From NCBI RefSeq assembly GCF_003201775.1, contig NZ_QJJZ01000019.1, forward strand, positions 1 to 64,000: a DNA stretch of 64,000 nucleotides, written 5' to 3'. The notes beneath the pieces were generated by a model, which made no database searches, was not told the origin of the DNA, and saw nothing but the letters and a program-made list of their open reading frames with translations. Source of the DNA: Arenibacter sp. ARW7G5Y1 (GTDB lineage: Bacteria > Bacteroidota > Bacteroidia > Flavobacteriales > Flavobacteriaceae). Of this stretch, positions 55,776-64,000 are shown piece by piece. The translations under genes and the position numbers were made by a program. The first letter of the stretch is position 1. The number at the start of each line of letters is the position of its first letter.

Positions 55776-56417
55776 TTGAAAGATACATTAAAACATAGGG
55801 GAATGCGCAATAAATTGGCGGACATTCTTTTGGAGAAGGGAATAGTGGACAATTCTGTTCTGGAAGCTATCCGGGCCGTACCAAGACACTTGTTTTTAGA
55901 TAGTAGTTTTGAGGATCACGCCTACCAGGACAAGGCGTTTCCCATTGGAGCGGATCAAACCATTTCCCAGCCTTACACAGTTGCTTTTCAGTCCGAGCTT
56001 TTACAGGTACGGCCCAATCATAAAATATTGGAAATCGGAACTGGGAGCGGGTATCAAACCGCGGTATTGTTAAAATTGAAGGCAAGGGTATACACTATTG
56101 AGCGTCAGTTGGAGCTCTTTAAGAAGACCAATCTCTTTTTTAAAAAGATGGGCTATAGACCCAAAAAAGTAATCTTTGGTGATGGTTATAAAGGATTGCC
56201 GGAAGAGGCACCTTTTGATAGTATCATTGTAACCGCCGGGGCCCCATTTGTTCCAAATCCTTTACTGGCCCAGCTCAAGATAGGAGGCAGATTGGTGATA
56301 CCGGTTGGGTTGGACGAGCAAGTGATGACGCTGTTTGTTCGAAAATCGGCCAAAGAATTTGAAAAAAAGGAATTTGGGTCTTTTAGGTTCGTGCCTTTAT
56401 TGGAGGATAAAAATTAG
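55776..56417 (+). CDS. pcm: Protein-L-isoaspartate O-methyltransferase
   Basis: Pcm repairs isoaspartyl residues in aged proteins using S-adenosylmethionine. The 213-residue protein has the family opening DTLKHRGMRNKL, then VPRHLFL, AFPIGADQTISQPYTVAFQ (about 57-75) and the SAM-binding EIGTGSGYQTAVL (about 86-98). The start is a TTG at 55776, because the conserved N-terminus begins right after it and no ATG exists upstream in frame. A TAACTTTA box (one mismatch) lies at 55750-55757. It converges on smpB with a 7-nt gap. Confidence 0.95.
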   Translation: MKDTLKHRGMRNKLADILLEKGIVDNSVLEAIRAVPRHLFLDSSFEDHAYQDKAFPIGADQTISQPYTVAFQSELLQVRPNHKILEIGTGSGYQTAVLLKLKARVYTIERQLELFKKTNLFFKKMGYRPKKVIFGDGYKGLPEEAPFDSIIVTAGAPFVPNPLLAQLKIGGRLVIPVGLDEQVMTLFVRKSAKEFEKKEFGSFRFVPLLEDKN

Positions 56418-56424
56418 AGCTGTC

Positions 56425-56886
56425 TTAATTGTTAAAGCTCTTTTTGATCCTATCCAGGTTTTTCTTGTTGTCACGATCCTTGATAGTCTCGCGCTTGTCG
56501 TATAATTTCTTGCCCCTTGCCAATGCAATGTTTATCTTGGCCAAGCCCCTGTCGTTTAAAAAAAGATTTAGGGGGATGATGGTTAAGCCTGAATTTTTTA
56601 CTTCTTTTTCCAATTTTTTCAGTTCACCACGGTTGAGCAAAAGTTTTCGCTCCGCTTTGGGTTTGTGGTTATAGTGGGTGCCATGGGAATATTCATCTAC
56701 CTGCATGTTAATGACAAACAATTCTCCATGATCATTAAATTCACAAAAACTCTCGGAGATGGATGCCTTGCTTTCCCGGATAGATTTAATTTCGGTACCG
56801 GACAATACAATACCGGCCGTATAGGTATCCAGTAGCTCATAGTCAAAGCGGGCCCTTTTGTTCTTTATGTTTATTTTCTTCTGCAT
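56425..56886 (-). CDS. smpB: SsrA-binding protein SmpB
   Basis: SmpB binds tmRNA and rescues stalled ribosomes. The 153-residue protein has NKRARFDYELLDTYTAGIVLSGTEIKSIR (about 8-36) and the basic tail typical of the family, with KKLYDKRETIKDRD (about 130-143), which enters the mRNA channel. The promoter is a near-perfect Bacteroidota match ending 8 nt before the ATG. It converges on pcm with a 7-nt gap and no visible terminator. The tmRNA gene itself is not in this window. Confidence 0.97.
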   Translation of the reverse strand: MQKKINIKNKRARFDYELLDTYTAGIVLSGTEIKSIRESKASISESFCEFNDHGELFVINMQVDEYSHGTHYNHKPKAERKLLLNRGELKKLEKEVKNSGLTIIPLNLFLNDRGLAKINIALARGKKLYDKRETIKDRDNKKNLDRIKKSFNN

Positions 56887-56894
56887 ATGTTCGA

Positions 56895-56924
56895 CAAAAA
56901 TAGAAACAATTATCCGATTGGCAA
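56895..56924 (-). promoter_or_regulatory. Strong smpB promoter with very short leader
   Basis: On the minus strand TTG (56924-56922), a 19-nt spacer and TATTTTTG (56902-56895) match the Bacteroidota consensus. The box ends 8 nt before the ATG, so the mRNA leader can be only a few bases. Confidence 0.75.
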
Positions 56925-57021
56925 TTAGGGCGCAAGTATAGTTGACACTAATTTTTTAGGATAAATACGTTTTTTTTGTAATGTATGTCTTGGTACTACG
57001 ATTAAATTGAAAAGTAACCCA

Positions 57022-57768
57022 ATGAAAGTAGTATATCTTTTAACTCTTGTGCTTTTGACCGTTTCGTGTAAGGAGAAGGCACAAACCAACTTTTCTGCCC
57101 AGGAAATAGTGGATAAGTCCATAATGGCCAGTGGTGGAGAGCATTATACAGCCAATGATTTATTCTATAAATTCAGGGATTATCAATATGTCTCCGAATG
57201 GAAAGGAGGAAGTAGAATTTTAAAACGGATTGGATTCACAGATTCCCTAAAGGTAGAAGATGTAAAAAGTTTAAGGGGGTTTAATAGATTTGTTAACGAT
57301 AGCTTGGTGCCTCTAAGGGATTCCATTGCCAATTTGTATGCAAATTCTGTGAACTCGGTACATTACTTTGCCTATTTGCCATACGGATTGAACGATCCCG
57401 CAGTGAATAAGGAGCTAATGGGGGAAGTTACCATTGGAGGTAAGGAGTATTATAAGGTAAAAGTAACCTTTGACCAGCAAGATGGAGGAAAGGATTATGA
57501 GGATATTTATCTGTATTGGTTTAACAAGGAGACCTTTAAGCCCGACTACCTGGCGTATCGGTTTTATGTGGACGGGGGAGGAATACGCTTTAGGGTAGCG
57601 TATAACGAGCGCTATCTTGGTGGTATCCGTTTTGTTGATTATGAAAATTATGAGGCCCCATTAGGGGATGGTGCATTCTATGATGTGGATGTTCTTTATG
57701 AAAACAACCAATTAAAATTACTGTCAAAAATAGAGCTGGAAGATATTCGCGTGAAGGCCTCCAATTAG
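57022..57768 (+). CDS. DUF6503-family lipoprotein
   Basis: The ATG at 57022 gives 248 residues with a lipoprotein signal ending LTVSC (C16). The TTG at 57007 would precede it with five extra residues. The body matches DUF6503: IVDKSIMASGGEHY, NLYANSVNSVHYFAYLPYGLNDPAVNKEL, KEYYKVKVTFDQQDGGKDYEDIYLYWFN, and GGIRFRVAYNERYLGGIRFVDYENYE, a LolA-like beta-rich layout. Related flavobacterial proteins are sometimes named deoxyribose-phosphate aldolase, but no aldolase barrel or lysine motif is present. It overlaps the convergent phosphatase gene by 4 nt. The function is unknown. Confidence 0.8.
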   Translation: MKVVYLLTLVLLTVSCKEKAQTNFSAQEIVDKSIMASGGEHYTANDLFYKFRDYQYVSEWKGGSRILKRIGFTDSLKVEDVKSLRGFNRFVNDSLVPLRDSIANLYANSVNSVHYFAYLPYGLNDPAVNKELMGEVTIGGKEYYKVKVTFDQQDGGKDYEDIYLYWFNKETFKPDYLAYRFYVDGGGIRFRVAYNERYLGGIRFVDYENYEAPLGDGAFYDVDVLYENNQLKLLSKIELEDIRVKASN

Positions 57769-58301
57769 TCCATTTTTAATCTAATATCCGTGGCTTTTCC
57801 ATTTATGATACGTACAATAAATAGGCTGCTGTTGTCGTAATCGTCCATTTGTTCATATTTTTCTATTCCCAAAAGGTGGTTGACAAATTCCGGGGTAGTA
57901 TTGCTATGGCCAACGATAAGAACGTTTTTGCCTAGATTTTGCCTTTTGAATTCTTCGATAATGATTGCCTTGGGGTCGTAATATTGAGGGGTAATTTCTT
58001 TTTTTACGGAGGTAGGGGCCGCTGTCATTGCGGTTCTTTCAAAATCGGTGATGTAAATGGCATCAAGTGCAATAGGGTCAAAAACTTCAGCCCAACGAAT
58101 GGCCCTTCCCAAGCCGTCCTGGTTCAATTCCGGATCTATGTTTTCAGGATCGCTACGATCTTTTTCGGCATGTCTTATAAAATAATAAGTGGAAATAGAA
58201 TCTTCTGCATTTTCCAAGGGCAACTTCGGATCTTTCTTACAGGACATAAGGCCCATAGTCACGGAAAGAATCAATAGCAGGGGTATATGTTTCATGGTCA
58301 A
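57765..58301 (-). CDS. Histidine phosphatase family lipoprotein
   Basis: The 178-residue protein belongs to the phosphoglycerate-mutase-like branch. RHAEK near residue 44 carries the nucleophilic histidine, DPELNQDGLGRAIRWAEVF follows, and VLIVGHSNTTPEF has the second histidine. A lipoprotein signal ends at C21 (GLMSC), so it is probably periplasmic and anchored in the outer membrane. An alternative ATG two codons in (58295) would also keep the signal. The physiological substrate is unknown. Confidence 0.88.
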   Translation of the reverse strand: MTMKHIPLLLILSVTMGLMSCKKDPKLPLENAEDSISTYYFIRHAEKDRSDPENIDPELNQDGLGRAIRWAEVFDPIALDAIYITDFERTAMTAAPTSVKKEITPQYYDPKAIIIEEFKRQNLGKNVLIVGHSNTTPEFVNHLLGIEKYEQMDDYDNSSLFIVRIINGKATDIRLKMD

Positions 58302-58390
58302 TTCTATTTTTGGTATTTGTTCTTCTTGTAAAGTAACTAAAATTAGCGAAAAATAGTATGTAGTGCCCGTAGTTTTTTGTTCTTTTGTAT

Positions 58391-60004
58391 ATGGATAAAA
58401 AGTACGCTATTTATGCTATTTTATTTGCGGTATTGTTTTCGAACGCCCAAGAAGTTGCACTTCCAACCGACTTAAGACAGCATAATTTAACCGAATTCAA
58501 TGCAAGTTTATTTAATCCGGTTTTTTCACTGGACAGGAACAATCCGGAATCAATTGCCTGGTGGTCCCGATATCAATGGCAGACCATTGATGGTGATCCT
58601 ACTTCCATTTACGTAAATTATTCCCGAAAATTAAACACTAACTCCTCTATAGGTGCCGGTTTTATTCAGAACAATACAGGGGTGTTTTTAAATACCGGGG
58701 GAGTGTTGAACTATGCACATGCCTTTGATTTTGGCAATAATATGCAATTGGCGTTCGGATTGAACCTTCTTGGTTTTAACAGTGAAATTACCAATGTTAG
58801 GTATAGCCCAAATCCTGAAATTTCATTACCTCAATTGCAATTGGCCCAAAATGCCTTTATTATGCAATTTGCCCCGGGAGTTCGATTTTCTGTGGATGGA
58901 TTCAGTGTTGGTTTTACTGCCGAAAACCTGTTTGATTATAATTTTTCCACTAAGGGCAGTGCCTCGGAATCTGATGAAAAAATATACTTGGGTATGATTG
59001 ATTATAGATTGCCCCTAAGTATGTTCAGTGGGGTGGATAATGCATATCTACTTCCAATGTTGTATGTAAAATCCGTGCCCTATGGGGATACGCAAGTAGG
59101 GTTAAATGCATTATTATCCTCCAATAAATTTTGGTTACAAACTGGTTATAATAGTTTCTACGGCCTATCGGGAGGTTTGGGAGGTAGGTTCTTTAAACAT
59201 GTATCATTGGGAGCACTCATTGAATTTGGTTTGGATTCCGAAATCAGGGATCAGGATCCCACTTTTGAAATAATTGCCGCCTATACCCTGGGTAGTCCCG
59301 ATGCACGTAAGAAGGTCGTAGGTTTTGAAGTGGAAGAAGAGGTGCCAATGGTATTGGAAAAAGAGGGGGAAGTGGCCCAACAGGAAGATGAAGATCGCAT
59401 AGCGGAGGAAAGGAAAGTACAGCGGGAGCTCAGTAAAGCAGAAGCTTTGGCCGAAAAACAAGCACTTAAGAAGTCGAAAAAACAAAAGCGTGTAAGAGGA
59501 AAGAAAAAGAAAGCGCTGGCGGAAGAATTAAGAGTGGCACAGGAATTGGCTGAGGCAAAAAGATTGAAGGAAGCACAGGAGGCCGAGGCTTTGGCAAAGG
59601 CCGCCCAAATGAAGGAGCAAAAAAGATTGGATTCCATAAAGGCTGTGGAACTGGCGTTGGCAAAGAAAATTCAGGACGATCTGGATATGATCGCTGCTAG
59701 AAAAAAAGCGGGCAAGCCTGTGACACAGGGCCATTATGAGGAAGAGGAGAAAATTGAAGGCCAGAAAGCTGGGTTTTATCTTATTGGCAACGTTTATGGC
59801 ACTTCCAGGTATCGTGATATTTTTGTAGAGAATCTTAAGAAAAAAGGTATTGATGCCAAGTTCTTTTATTTGGAAAGGACCAAATGGGACTATGTTTATT
59901 TGGAAAGGTTTGACACCCTTAGGGAGGCCGAAGCGGCAAGGGATAATAAATTTAATGGGAAATATACCGAAAGAACCTGGATATTTAGGGTAATAGGGGA
60001 GTAG
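58391..60004 (+). CDS. PorP/SprF-type outer-membrane protein fused to a charged linker and SPOR-like end
   Basis: Starting at the ATG at 58391 (a TTG at 58385 is less likely) gives 537 residues. A signal peptide (about 1-20, ending SNAQ) leads into a PorP/SprF-type beta-barrel region (about 22-310), with typical LTEFNASLFNPVFSLDRNNPESIAWWSRYQWQ-like and GLGGRFFKHVSLGALIEFGL segments. PorP/SprF proteins work with type IX secretion and gliding. A long Lys/Glu-rich, coiled-coil-like linker (about 325-445) follows. Then comes a C-terminal SPOR-like domain (about 455-537, GFYLIGNVYGTSRYRDIFVENLKKKG to TERTWIFRVIG). No other type IX gene is nearby. Confidence 0.82.
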   Translation: MDKKYAIYAILFAVLFSNAQEVALPTDLRQHNLTEFNASLFNPVFSLDRNNPESIAWWSRYQWQTIDGDPTSIYVNYSRKLNTNSSIGAGFIQNNTGVFLNTGGVLNYAHAFDFGNNMQLAFGLNLLGFNSEITNVRYSPNPEISLPQLQLAQNAFIMQFAPGVRFSVDGFSVGFTAENLFDYNFSTKGSASESDEKIYLGMIDYRLPLSMFSGVDNAYLLPMLYVKSVPYGDTQVGLNALLSSNKFWLQTGYNSFYGLSGGLGGRFFKHVSLGALIEFGLDSEIRDQDPTFEIIAAYTLGSPDARKKVVGFEVEEEVPMVLEKEGEVAQQEDEDRIAEERKVQRELSKAEALAEKQALKKSKKQKRVRGKKKKALAEELRVAQELAEAKRLKEAQEAEALAKAAQMKEQKRLDSIKAVELALAKKIQDDLDMIAARKKAGKPVTQGHYEEEEKIEGQKAGFYLIGNVYGTSRYRDIFVENLKKKGIDAKFFYLERTKWDYVYLERFDTLREAEAARDNKFNGKYTERTWIFRVIGE

Positions 60005-60011
60005 TGCTAAA

Positions 60012-60608
60012 CTACTTTTTTATTTCTCGTACAATTAATTGGTCCAAGTAGGCAACAGTGTTCAGCAAGTATTTTCTATCACTGGTTATGGTGGCCATGG
60101 CTACTGCGCCTTGTAGCATTGTGAATAGTTGTTTTGAAAACTGGAGTGGGGTTACGGGCAGTCTAAGTTCATTGTTGTTGAGTCCATTTTCTAGGACCAA
60201 GGCAATTTTCCCCTCTATAGTTTTTATGGTTTCCCTTGTTGCGGCCAGCAATTGGGCATTGTTATGATTGGCATCTATCCCAATATTTAAGATAGGGCAG
60301 CCTCCCAATTCCGCAATAAAAGTATCGTAGTGCCTATAGAAATTGGTGAGCACAAAAAGCTTTTGAAGGGAAGTTCCGCTAGAATTCAACTTATCGTCTA
60401 TTTCAGCTAATAATTTTTTACTATTGTATTCAAATGCTGCAAGTGCCAAGGAATCCTTATTTTCAAAATTCCCGTAAATGGCCCCTTTGGTCAAACCAGT
60501 GGCCTCTGTAAGATCGCTCATACTGGTTCCAACATATCCGAGTTTGTTGAAAATTGGTGCAACGGTTTCGATGATATAGGCGGTTGTTCTCTCGGCTTTT
60601 GTAGACAT
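60012..60608 (-). CDS. TetR/AcrR-family transcriptional regulator
   Basis: The 198-residue protein has the N-terminal TetR helix-turn-helix (GTSMSDLTEATGLTKGAIYGNFENKDSLALAAFEY, about 27-60) and a helical ligand-binding C-terminal domain with SKQLFTMLQGAVAMA (about 153-170). TetR proteins usually repress a neighbouring gene until a ligand binds, but no obvious target such as an efflux pump is adjacent; clpB lies upstream and the PorP-like gene is convergent. The ligand is unknown. Confidence 0.92.
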   Translation of the reverse strand: MSTKAERTTAYIIETVAPIFNKLGYVGTSMSDLTEATGLTKGAIYGNFENKDSLALAAFEYNSKKLLAEIDDKLNSSGTSLQKLFVLTNFYRHYDTFIAELGGCPILNIGIDANHNNAQLLAATRETIKTIEGKIALVLENGLNNNELRLPVTPLQFSKQLFTMLQGAVAMATITSDRKYLLNTVAYLDQLIVREIKK

Positions 60609-60671
60609 GTCCTTACAGTTTTATGCTAATATAAAAAATCTTATACTGCATGGTATATATTGTTAATAAAA

Positions 60672-60702
60672 AAGGGCATCCAATTATGCATTGGATGCCC
60701 TT
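60672..60702 (-). terminator. Terminator of clpB
   Basis: A perfect 13-bp stem (60672-60684 with 60690-60702) with a 5-nt loop lies 18 nt past the clpB stop and is followed by a T run on the minus strand. Confidence 0.85.
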
Positions 60703-60719
60703 CTATTGAGAGTGGTGGT

Positions 60720-63320
60720 TTATTTTACCAGTTCATTCTCATTTCTAAATACCAACTGATCATCAAAGGAGTCTATGAGGATAATTCCACCTTGGTGGAT
60801 TTTACCACTTAGCAGTTCTTTGGAAATATTGTTCAATACTTCTTTCTGAATAACCCTTTTTATGGGTCTAGCTCCATACTGTGGGTCATACCCTTTGTTC
60901 GCCAAATAATCTATTGCCTCTTCGGTGGCATCCAGGACGATTTGCTGTTTGGCAACCAATTTTTTCAACTGATCCAATTGTAGCACCACAATCTTTTTAA
61001 TGTCCTTTTTACTTAAGGGGGTAAACATGATTATGTCGTCTATACGGTTCAGGAACTCTGGTCTTATTGTTTTGCGCAACAGTCCCAGTACTTCCACCCT
61101 TGCCGCCTCTGTGGCGCTATAGATGTCTTTGTTTTCCTCAAACTTTTCCTGTATAATATGGCTTCCCATATTACTGGTCATTATGATAATGGTATTTTTA
61201 AAATCTGCTACCCGACCTTTGTTGTCTGTTAGCCTACCTTCATCCAATACCTGTAAAAGAATATTGAAGGTGTCCGGATGCGCTTTTTCAATCTCATCCA
61301 GTAAAACTACGGAATAGGGTCTTCTTCGCACTGCCTCGGTTAATTGGCCACCCTCGTCATACCCAACGTATCCTGGAGGTGCACCTACCAACCTACTTAC
61401 AGAATGCCGCTCTTGGTATTCGCTCATGTCAATTCTGGTCATGGCATTTTCGTCATCAAATAGGTAGGCGGCCAAGGTTTTGGCCAACTCTGTTTTACCT
61501 ACACCTGTGCTTCCGAGGAACAGGAAGGAGCCAATTGGCCTTTTGCTATCCTGTAATCCGGCCCTGCTTCTTCTTATGGCATCGGAAACGGCCTGTATAG
61601 CTTCTTCCTGTCCTACCACTCTTTTGTGGAGTACATCTTCCAGTTTCAACAGCTTTTCCCTTTCACTTTGAAGCATTTTGGTAACTGGGATTCCGGTCCA
61701 TTTGGCTACCACTTCGGCTATATCCTCATAGGTTACCTCTTCCTTGATCAGGGTTTCTCCCAGTTGTTGTTCTTCCAGTTCGCTTTCCAGTTTATCCAAT
61801 CGTTCTTGGGCTTCCTTAATCTTGCCGTACCTAATTTCGGCTACTTTTCCATAATCCCCATTGCGTTCGGCCCTTTCGGCTTCCAATTTAAAGTTCTCAA
61901 TATCGTTCTTTGTTTTTTGGATATCGTCCACAACGGTTTTCTCGCTCTCCCATTTGGCAAAGATTTCATTCCTGTCTTCCTTTAAATTGGCCAGGTCCAC
62001 ATTCAGGGCCTTGAGTTTTGAGGTGTCGTTCTCTCGCTTTATGGCTTCTATTTCTATTTCCAATTGCATTATCTTCCTATCCAAAACATCCAGTTCCTCA
62101 GGTTTGGAATTTATTTCCATCCTTAGTTTGGAAGCGGCTTCATCCATAAGATCGATTGCCTTGTCCGGTAAGAATCTATTGGTAATATAGCGTTGCGATA
62201 ATTCAACGGCTGCGATTACGGCCTCATCCTTAATTCTAACCTTGTGGTGGGCCTCGTACTTTTCTTTGATTCCCCTTAAAATGGATATGGCACTTTCCGT
62301 ATCGGGTTCATCAACTATTACTTTCTGAAACCTTCGCTCCAAAGCCTTGTCCTTTTCAAAATATTTTTGATACTCATCCAAGGTAGTGGCCCCAATGGCA
62401 CGCAATTCCCCTCGGGCAAGTGCGGGTTTAAGTATGTTGGCGGCATCCATGGCCCCCTGTCCGCCCCCGGCCCCTACAAGGGTGTGTATTTCATCAATAA
62501 AGAGAACAATGTTCCCATCCGAGGAGGTTACTTCCTTGATAACGGCTTTTAAGCGCTCCTCAAATTCCCCTTTATATTTGGCGCCTGCAATTAAGGCGCC
62601 CATGTCCAATGAAAAGATTATTTTATCCTTAAGGTTCTCTGGGATGTCGCCCTGCACTATTCGATGGGCCAGGCCTTCGGCAATAGCTGTTTTACCTACA
62701 CCGGGTTCCCCCACAAGCATTGGGTTGTTTTTTGTTCTACGGGACAAGATCTGTAAAACCCTTCTTATTTCCTCATCCCTGCCTATAACCGGGTCCAATT
62801 TCCCGCTATCTGCCAGTTCATTCAGATTTCTCGCATACTTGTTCAAAGAATTATAGGTATCCTCTGCACTCTGGGAAGTAACTTTGCCACCCTTTCTCAA
62901 TTCGTTTATGGCCGCTTTAAGGTCTTTTTCCGTAACCCCTTGGTCCTTTAGTATTTGGGCTATTTTACTCTTTGACTTGAAAATAGCCAATAGCAAATGT
63001 TCAATGGAAACATATTCATCTTCCATTTTTTTGGCAATAATACTAGCCTCGGTCAGTGTTTTATTGGCTTCCCGGGATAGCATAATTTCCCCGCCCGATA
63101 CCTTTGGAAAACTTTCCAATTCCTTTTCCAAAATTTGGTTCAACAAGCTGGTGTTTACATTCAATTTCTTAAGGATAAATGGAAGTACATTTTCCTCAAC
63201 CTCGGAAATTGCCTTAAAAACATGCTCGTTCTCTATCTGCTGATGACCGAGGCCCTGCGCTATTTGTTGTGCATGTTGTATGGCTTCCTGCGACTTTATA
63301 GTGAAGTTATTAAAATTCAT
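60720..63320 (-). CDS. clpB: ATP-dependent disaggregase ClpB
   Basis: ClpB works with DnaK to pull proteins out of aggregates after heat stress. The 866-residue protein has two N-terminal Clp repeats (1-145), the first AAA+ domain with Walker A GEPGVGKT (204-211), a long coiled-coil middle domain (about 410-530), and the second AAA+ domain with GSTGVGKT (about 608) and the [19 protein letters not shown] entry. No ClpP-binding loop is evident. It is flanked by TetR (same strand) and ytxJ (divergent). No heat-shock operator is obvious. Confidence 0.98.
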   Translation of the reverse strand: MNFNNFTIKSQEAIQHAQQIAQGLGHQQIENEHVFKAISEVEENVLPFILKKLNVNTSLLNQILEKELESFPKVSGGEIMLSREANKTLTEASIIAKKMEDEYVSIEHLLLAIFKSKSKIAQILKDQGVTEKDLKAAINELRKGGKVTSQSAEDTYNSLNKYARNLNELADSGKLDPVIGRDEEIRRVLQILSRRTKNNPMLVGEPGVGKTAIAEGLAHRIVQGDIPENLKDKIIFSLDMGALIAGAKYKGEFEERLKAVIKEVTSSDGNIVLFIDEIHTLVGAGGGQGAMDAANILKPALARGELRAIGATTLDEYQKYFEKDKALERRFQKVIVDEPDTESAISILRGIKEKYEAHHKVRIKDEAVIAAVELSQRYITNRFLPDKAIDLMDEAASKLRMEINSKPEELDVLDRKIMQLEIEIEAIKRENDTSKLKALNVDLANLKEDRNEIFAKWESEKTVVDDIQKTKNDIENFKLEAERAERNGDYGKVAEIRYGKIKEAQERLDKLESELEEQQLGETLIKEEVTYEDIAEVVAKWTGIPVTKMLQSEREKLLKLEDVLHKRVVGQEEAIQAVSDAIRRSRAGLQDSKRPIGSFLFLGSTGVGKTELAKTLAAYLFDDENAMTRIDMSEYQERHSVSRLVGAPPGYVGYDEGGQLTEAVRRRPYSVVLLDEIEKAHPDTFNILLQVLDEGRLTDNKGRVADFKNTIIIMTSNMGSHIIQEKFEENKDIYSATEAARVEVLGLLRKTIRPEFLNRIDDIIMFTPLSKKDIKKIVVLQLDQLKKLVAKQQIVLDATEEAIDYLANKGYDPQYGARPIKRVIQKEVLNNISKELLSGKIHQGGIILIDSFDDQLVFRNENELVK

Positions 63321-63485
63321 ATAGTTGTTTTTTTTAGGTTATTGCTTACTTTTGATGTATTAATGTCAACAACCTTACCACTGTTTTGAATAGGACAAAA
63401 TGTCGCTTAATCCCTGATTTTAAGCGACAATACGGCAGCTTGTAAGGTTGGTCGCAATTGTTGGACTTAATACTAAAATTACAAA

Positions 63486-63887
63486 ATGGGAATATTAAAA
63501 GGGCTTTTTGGCAAGGGAAATAATAATGAAAAGGGAAAAAAGGAAGCAAAGGTTGCGCCATGGTTGCCATTGGGGTCCATTGAGCAGCTAGAGGTAATTA
63601 AGGAAGGGTCCAAGTTAAGGCCTCAGGTGATATTTAAGCATTCCACCACTTGTGGCATAAGTAGAATGGTCATGAATAGGTTTAATGAGGGGTATGATAT
63701 TTCTAAAGACCGTTTGGATCTACATTATTTGGATCTGCACCAATATCGGACTGTTTCAAATGAAATCAGTAATATGTTCGGTGTTGTGCATGAATCGCCC
63801 CAATTACTTGTAATTAAAAACGGAACGGTGGTAGCCCATGGGTCCCATGGGGCAATAACACAAATGGATTTAAAAAAATACATTTAA
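63486..63887 (+). CDS. ytxJ: Bacillithiol-system redox protein YtxJ
   Basis: The 133-residue thioredoxin-fold protein has a single active cysteine, C56, in FKHSTTCGISR, the monothiol pattern TCxIS seen in YtxJ proteins, plus a cis-proline segment HESPQLLVIKNG. It probably acts as a bacilliredoxin-like protein that reduces bacillithiolated proteins, so the host likely makes bacillithiol. No bsh synthesis gene is in this window. The short N-terminal basic stretch (1-22) is not a signal peptide. Confidence 0.93.
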   Translation: MGILKGLFGKGNNNEKGKKEAKVAPWLPLGSIEQLEVIKEGSKLRPQVIFKHSTTCGISRMVMNRFNEGYDISKDRLDLHYLDLHQYRTVSNEISNMFGVVHESPQLLVIKNGTVVAHGSHGAITQMDLKKYI

Positions 63888-63917
63888 CTCCAAAGCAAAT
63901 CTACCTTGGAATTAAAT
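63882..63917 (+). terminator. Possible terminator of ytxJ
   Basis: A 12-bp stem with one mismatch (63882-63893 with 63906-63917) overlaps the ytxJ stop codon. The downstream T tract is weak. The last 80 bases of the window hold nothing else I can identify. Confidence 0.4.
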
Positions 63918-64000
63918 GTATTTATTCTGGCCACCTAGTGATGGATAGGCGCTATAGTGGGGTTAATTAAATCGATGTCTGGTGACTATACTTTTTAATT

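Noticed and set aside
57022-57768. Deoxyribose-phosphate aldolase annotation
   Set aside because: The protein is a beta-rich lipoprotein with no aldolase barrel or active-site lysine motif.

Overview
This 64-kb window reads as ordinary chromosomal backbone of a marine-type Flavobacteriaceae bacterium (phylum Bacteroidota). The signs are Bacteroidota-type promoters (TAnnTTTG, twice with a TTG 19 nt upstream), a TonB-receptor/DUF4249 pair, DUF4835, DUF6913 and DUF6503 proteins, the Bacteroidota omega subunit, a long-form GAPDH, a PorP/SprF-type outer-membrane protein and the bacillithiol-associated protein YtxJ. Genus cannot be fixed by eye. I see no rRNA, tRNA, CRISPR array, insertion sequence, integrase or phage gene.

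Layout. 1-815 is a gene-free stretch of palindromes and an 88-nt tandem repeat. 816-13,313 runs leftward: a deoxyribonucleotidase, a TonB receptor with its DUF4249 lipoprotein, monomeric isocitrate dehydrogenase, a candidate small RNA, rplS with a structured leader, trmD, a coiled-coil membrane protein, GAPDH and an HtrA protease. 13,440-16,565 runs rightward with a cell-wall theme: dapF, a GNAT acetyltransferase, mltG and a lysozyme-like secreted protein. 16,619-19,248 is a dnaA cluster. 19,448-22,965 carries a thioesterase, an IMPACT-family protein, an EamA transporter, a HAD phosphatase and ribD. 23,008-29,691 runs rightward: a GNAT protein, prmC, a LOG protein, ligA, then a GntP permease with an FAH-family enzyme that look like sugar-acid catabolism. 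29,832-36,004 runs leftward: a NIPSNAP protein, a YdeP-type molybdopterin oxidoreductase with a small partner and FdhD, and a 5'-nucleotidase split into two genes.

36,075-48,953 is a 13-kb rightward block of core genes: DUF6913, dapA, bamD, omega, coaBC, DUF4835, recN, fabI, a glycosyltransferase, a YbbR protein, coaE and a two-component system. It joins lysine/DAP synthesis, CoA synthesis, outer-membrane assembly and envelope sensing. 49,142-55,495 runs leftward: an exonuclease/GIY-YIG fusion, a voltage-gated K+ channel with a zinc ribbon, miaA and gluconokinase, followed by YggS, 3-hydroxyacyl-CoA dehydrogenase and a Gfo/Idh/MocA oxidoreductase. The end holds pcm, smpB, a DUF6503 lipoprotein, a histidine phosphatase, a PorP/SprF-SPOR-like fusion, a TetR regulator, clpB and ytxJ.

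No clearly new multi-gene system is visible. The best leads are the structured, terminator-bounded RNA candidate near 7,500-7,735, the rplS leader, the PorP/SprF barrel fused to a charged linker and SPOR-like end, near-leaderless promoters at smpB and the histidine kinase gene, the molybdo-enzyme cluster, and the split 5'-nucleotidase.
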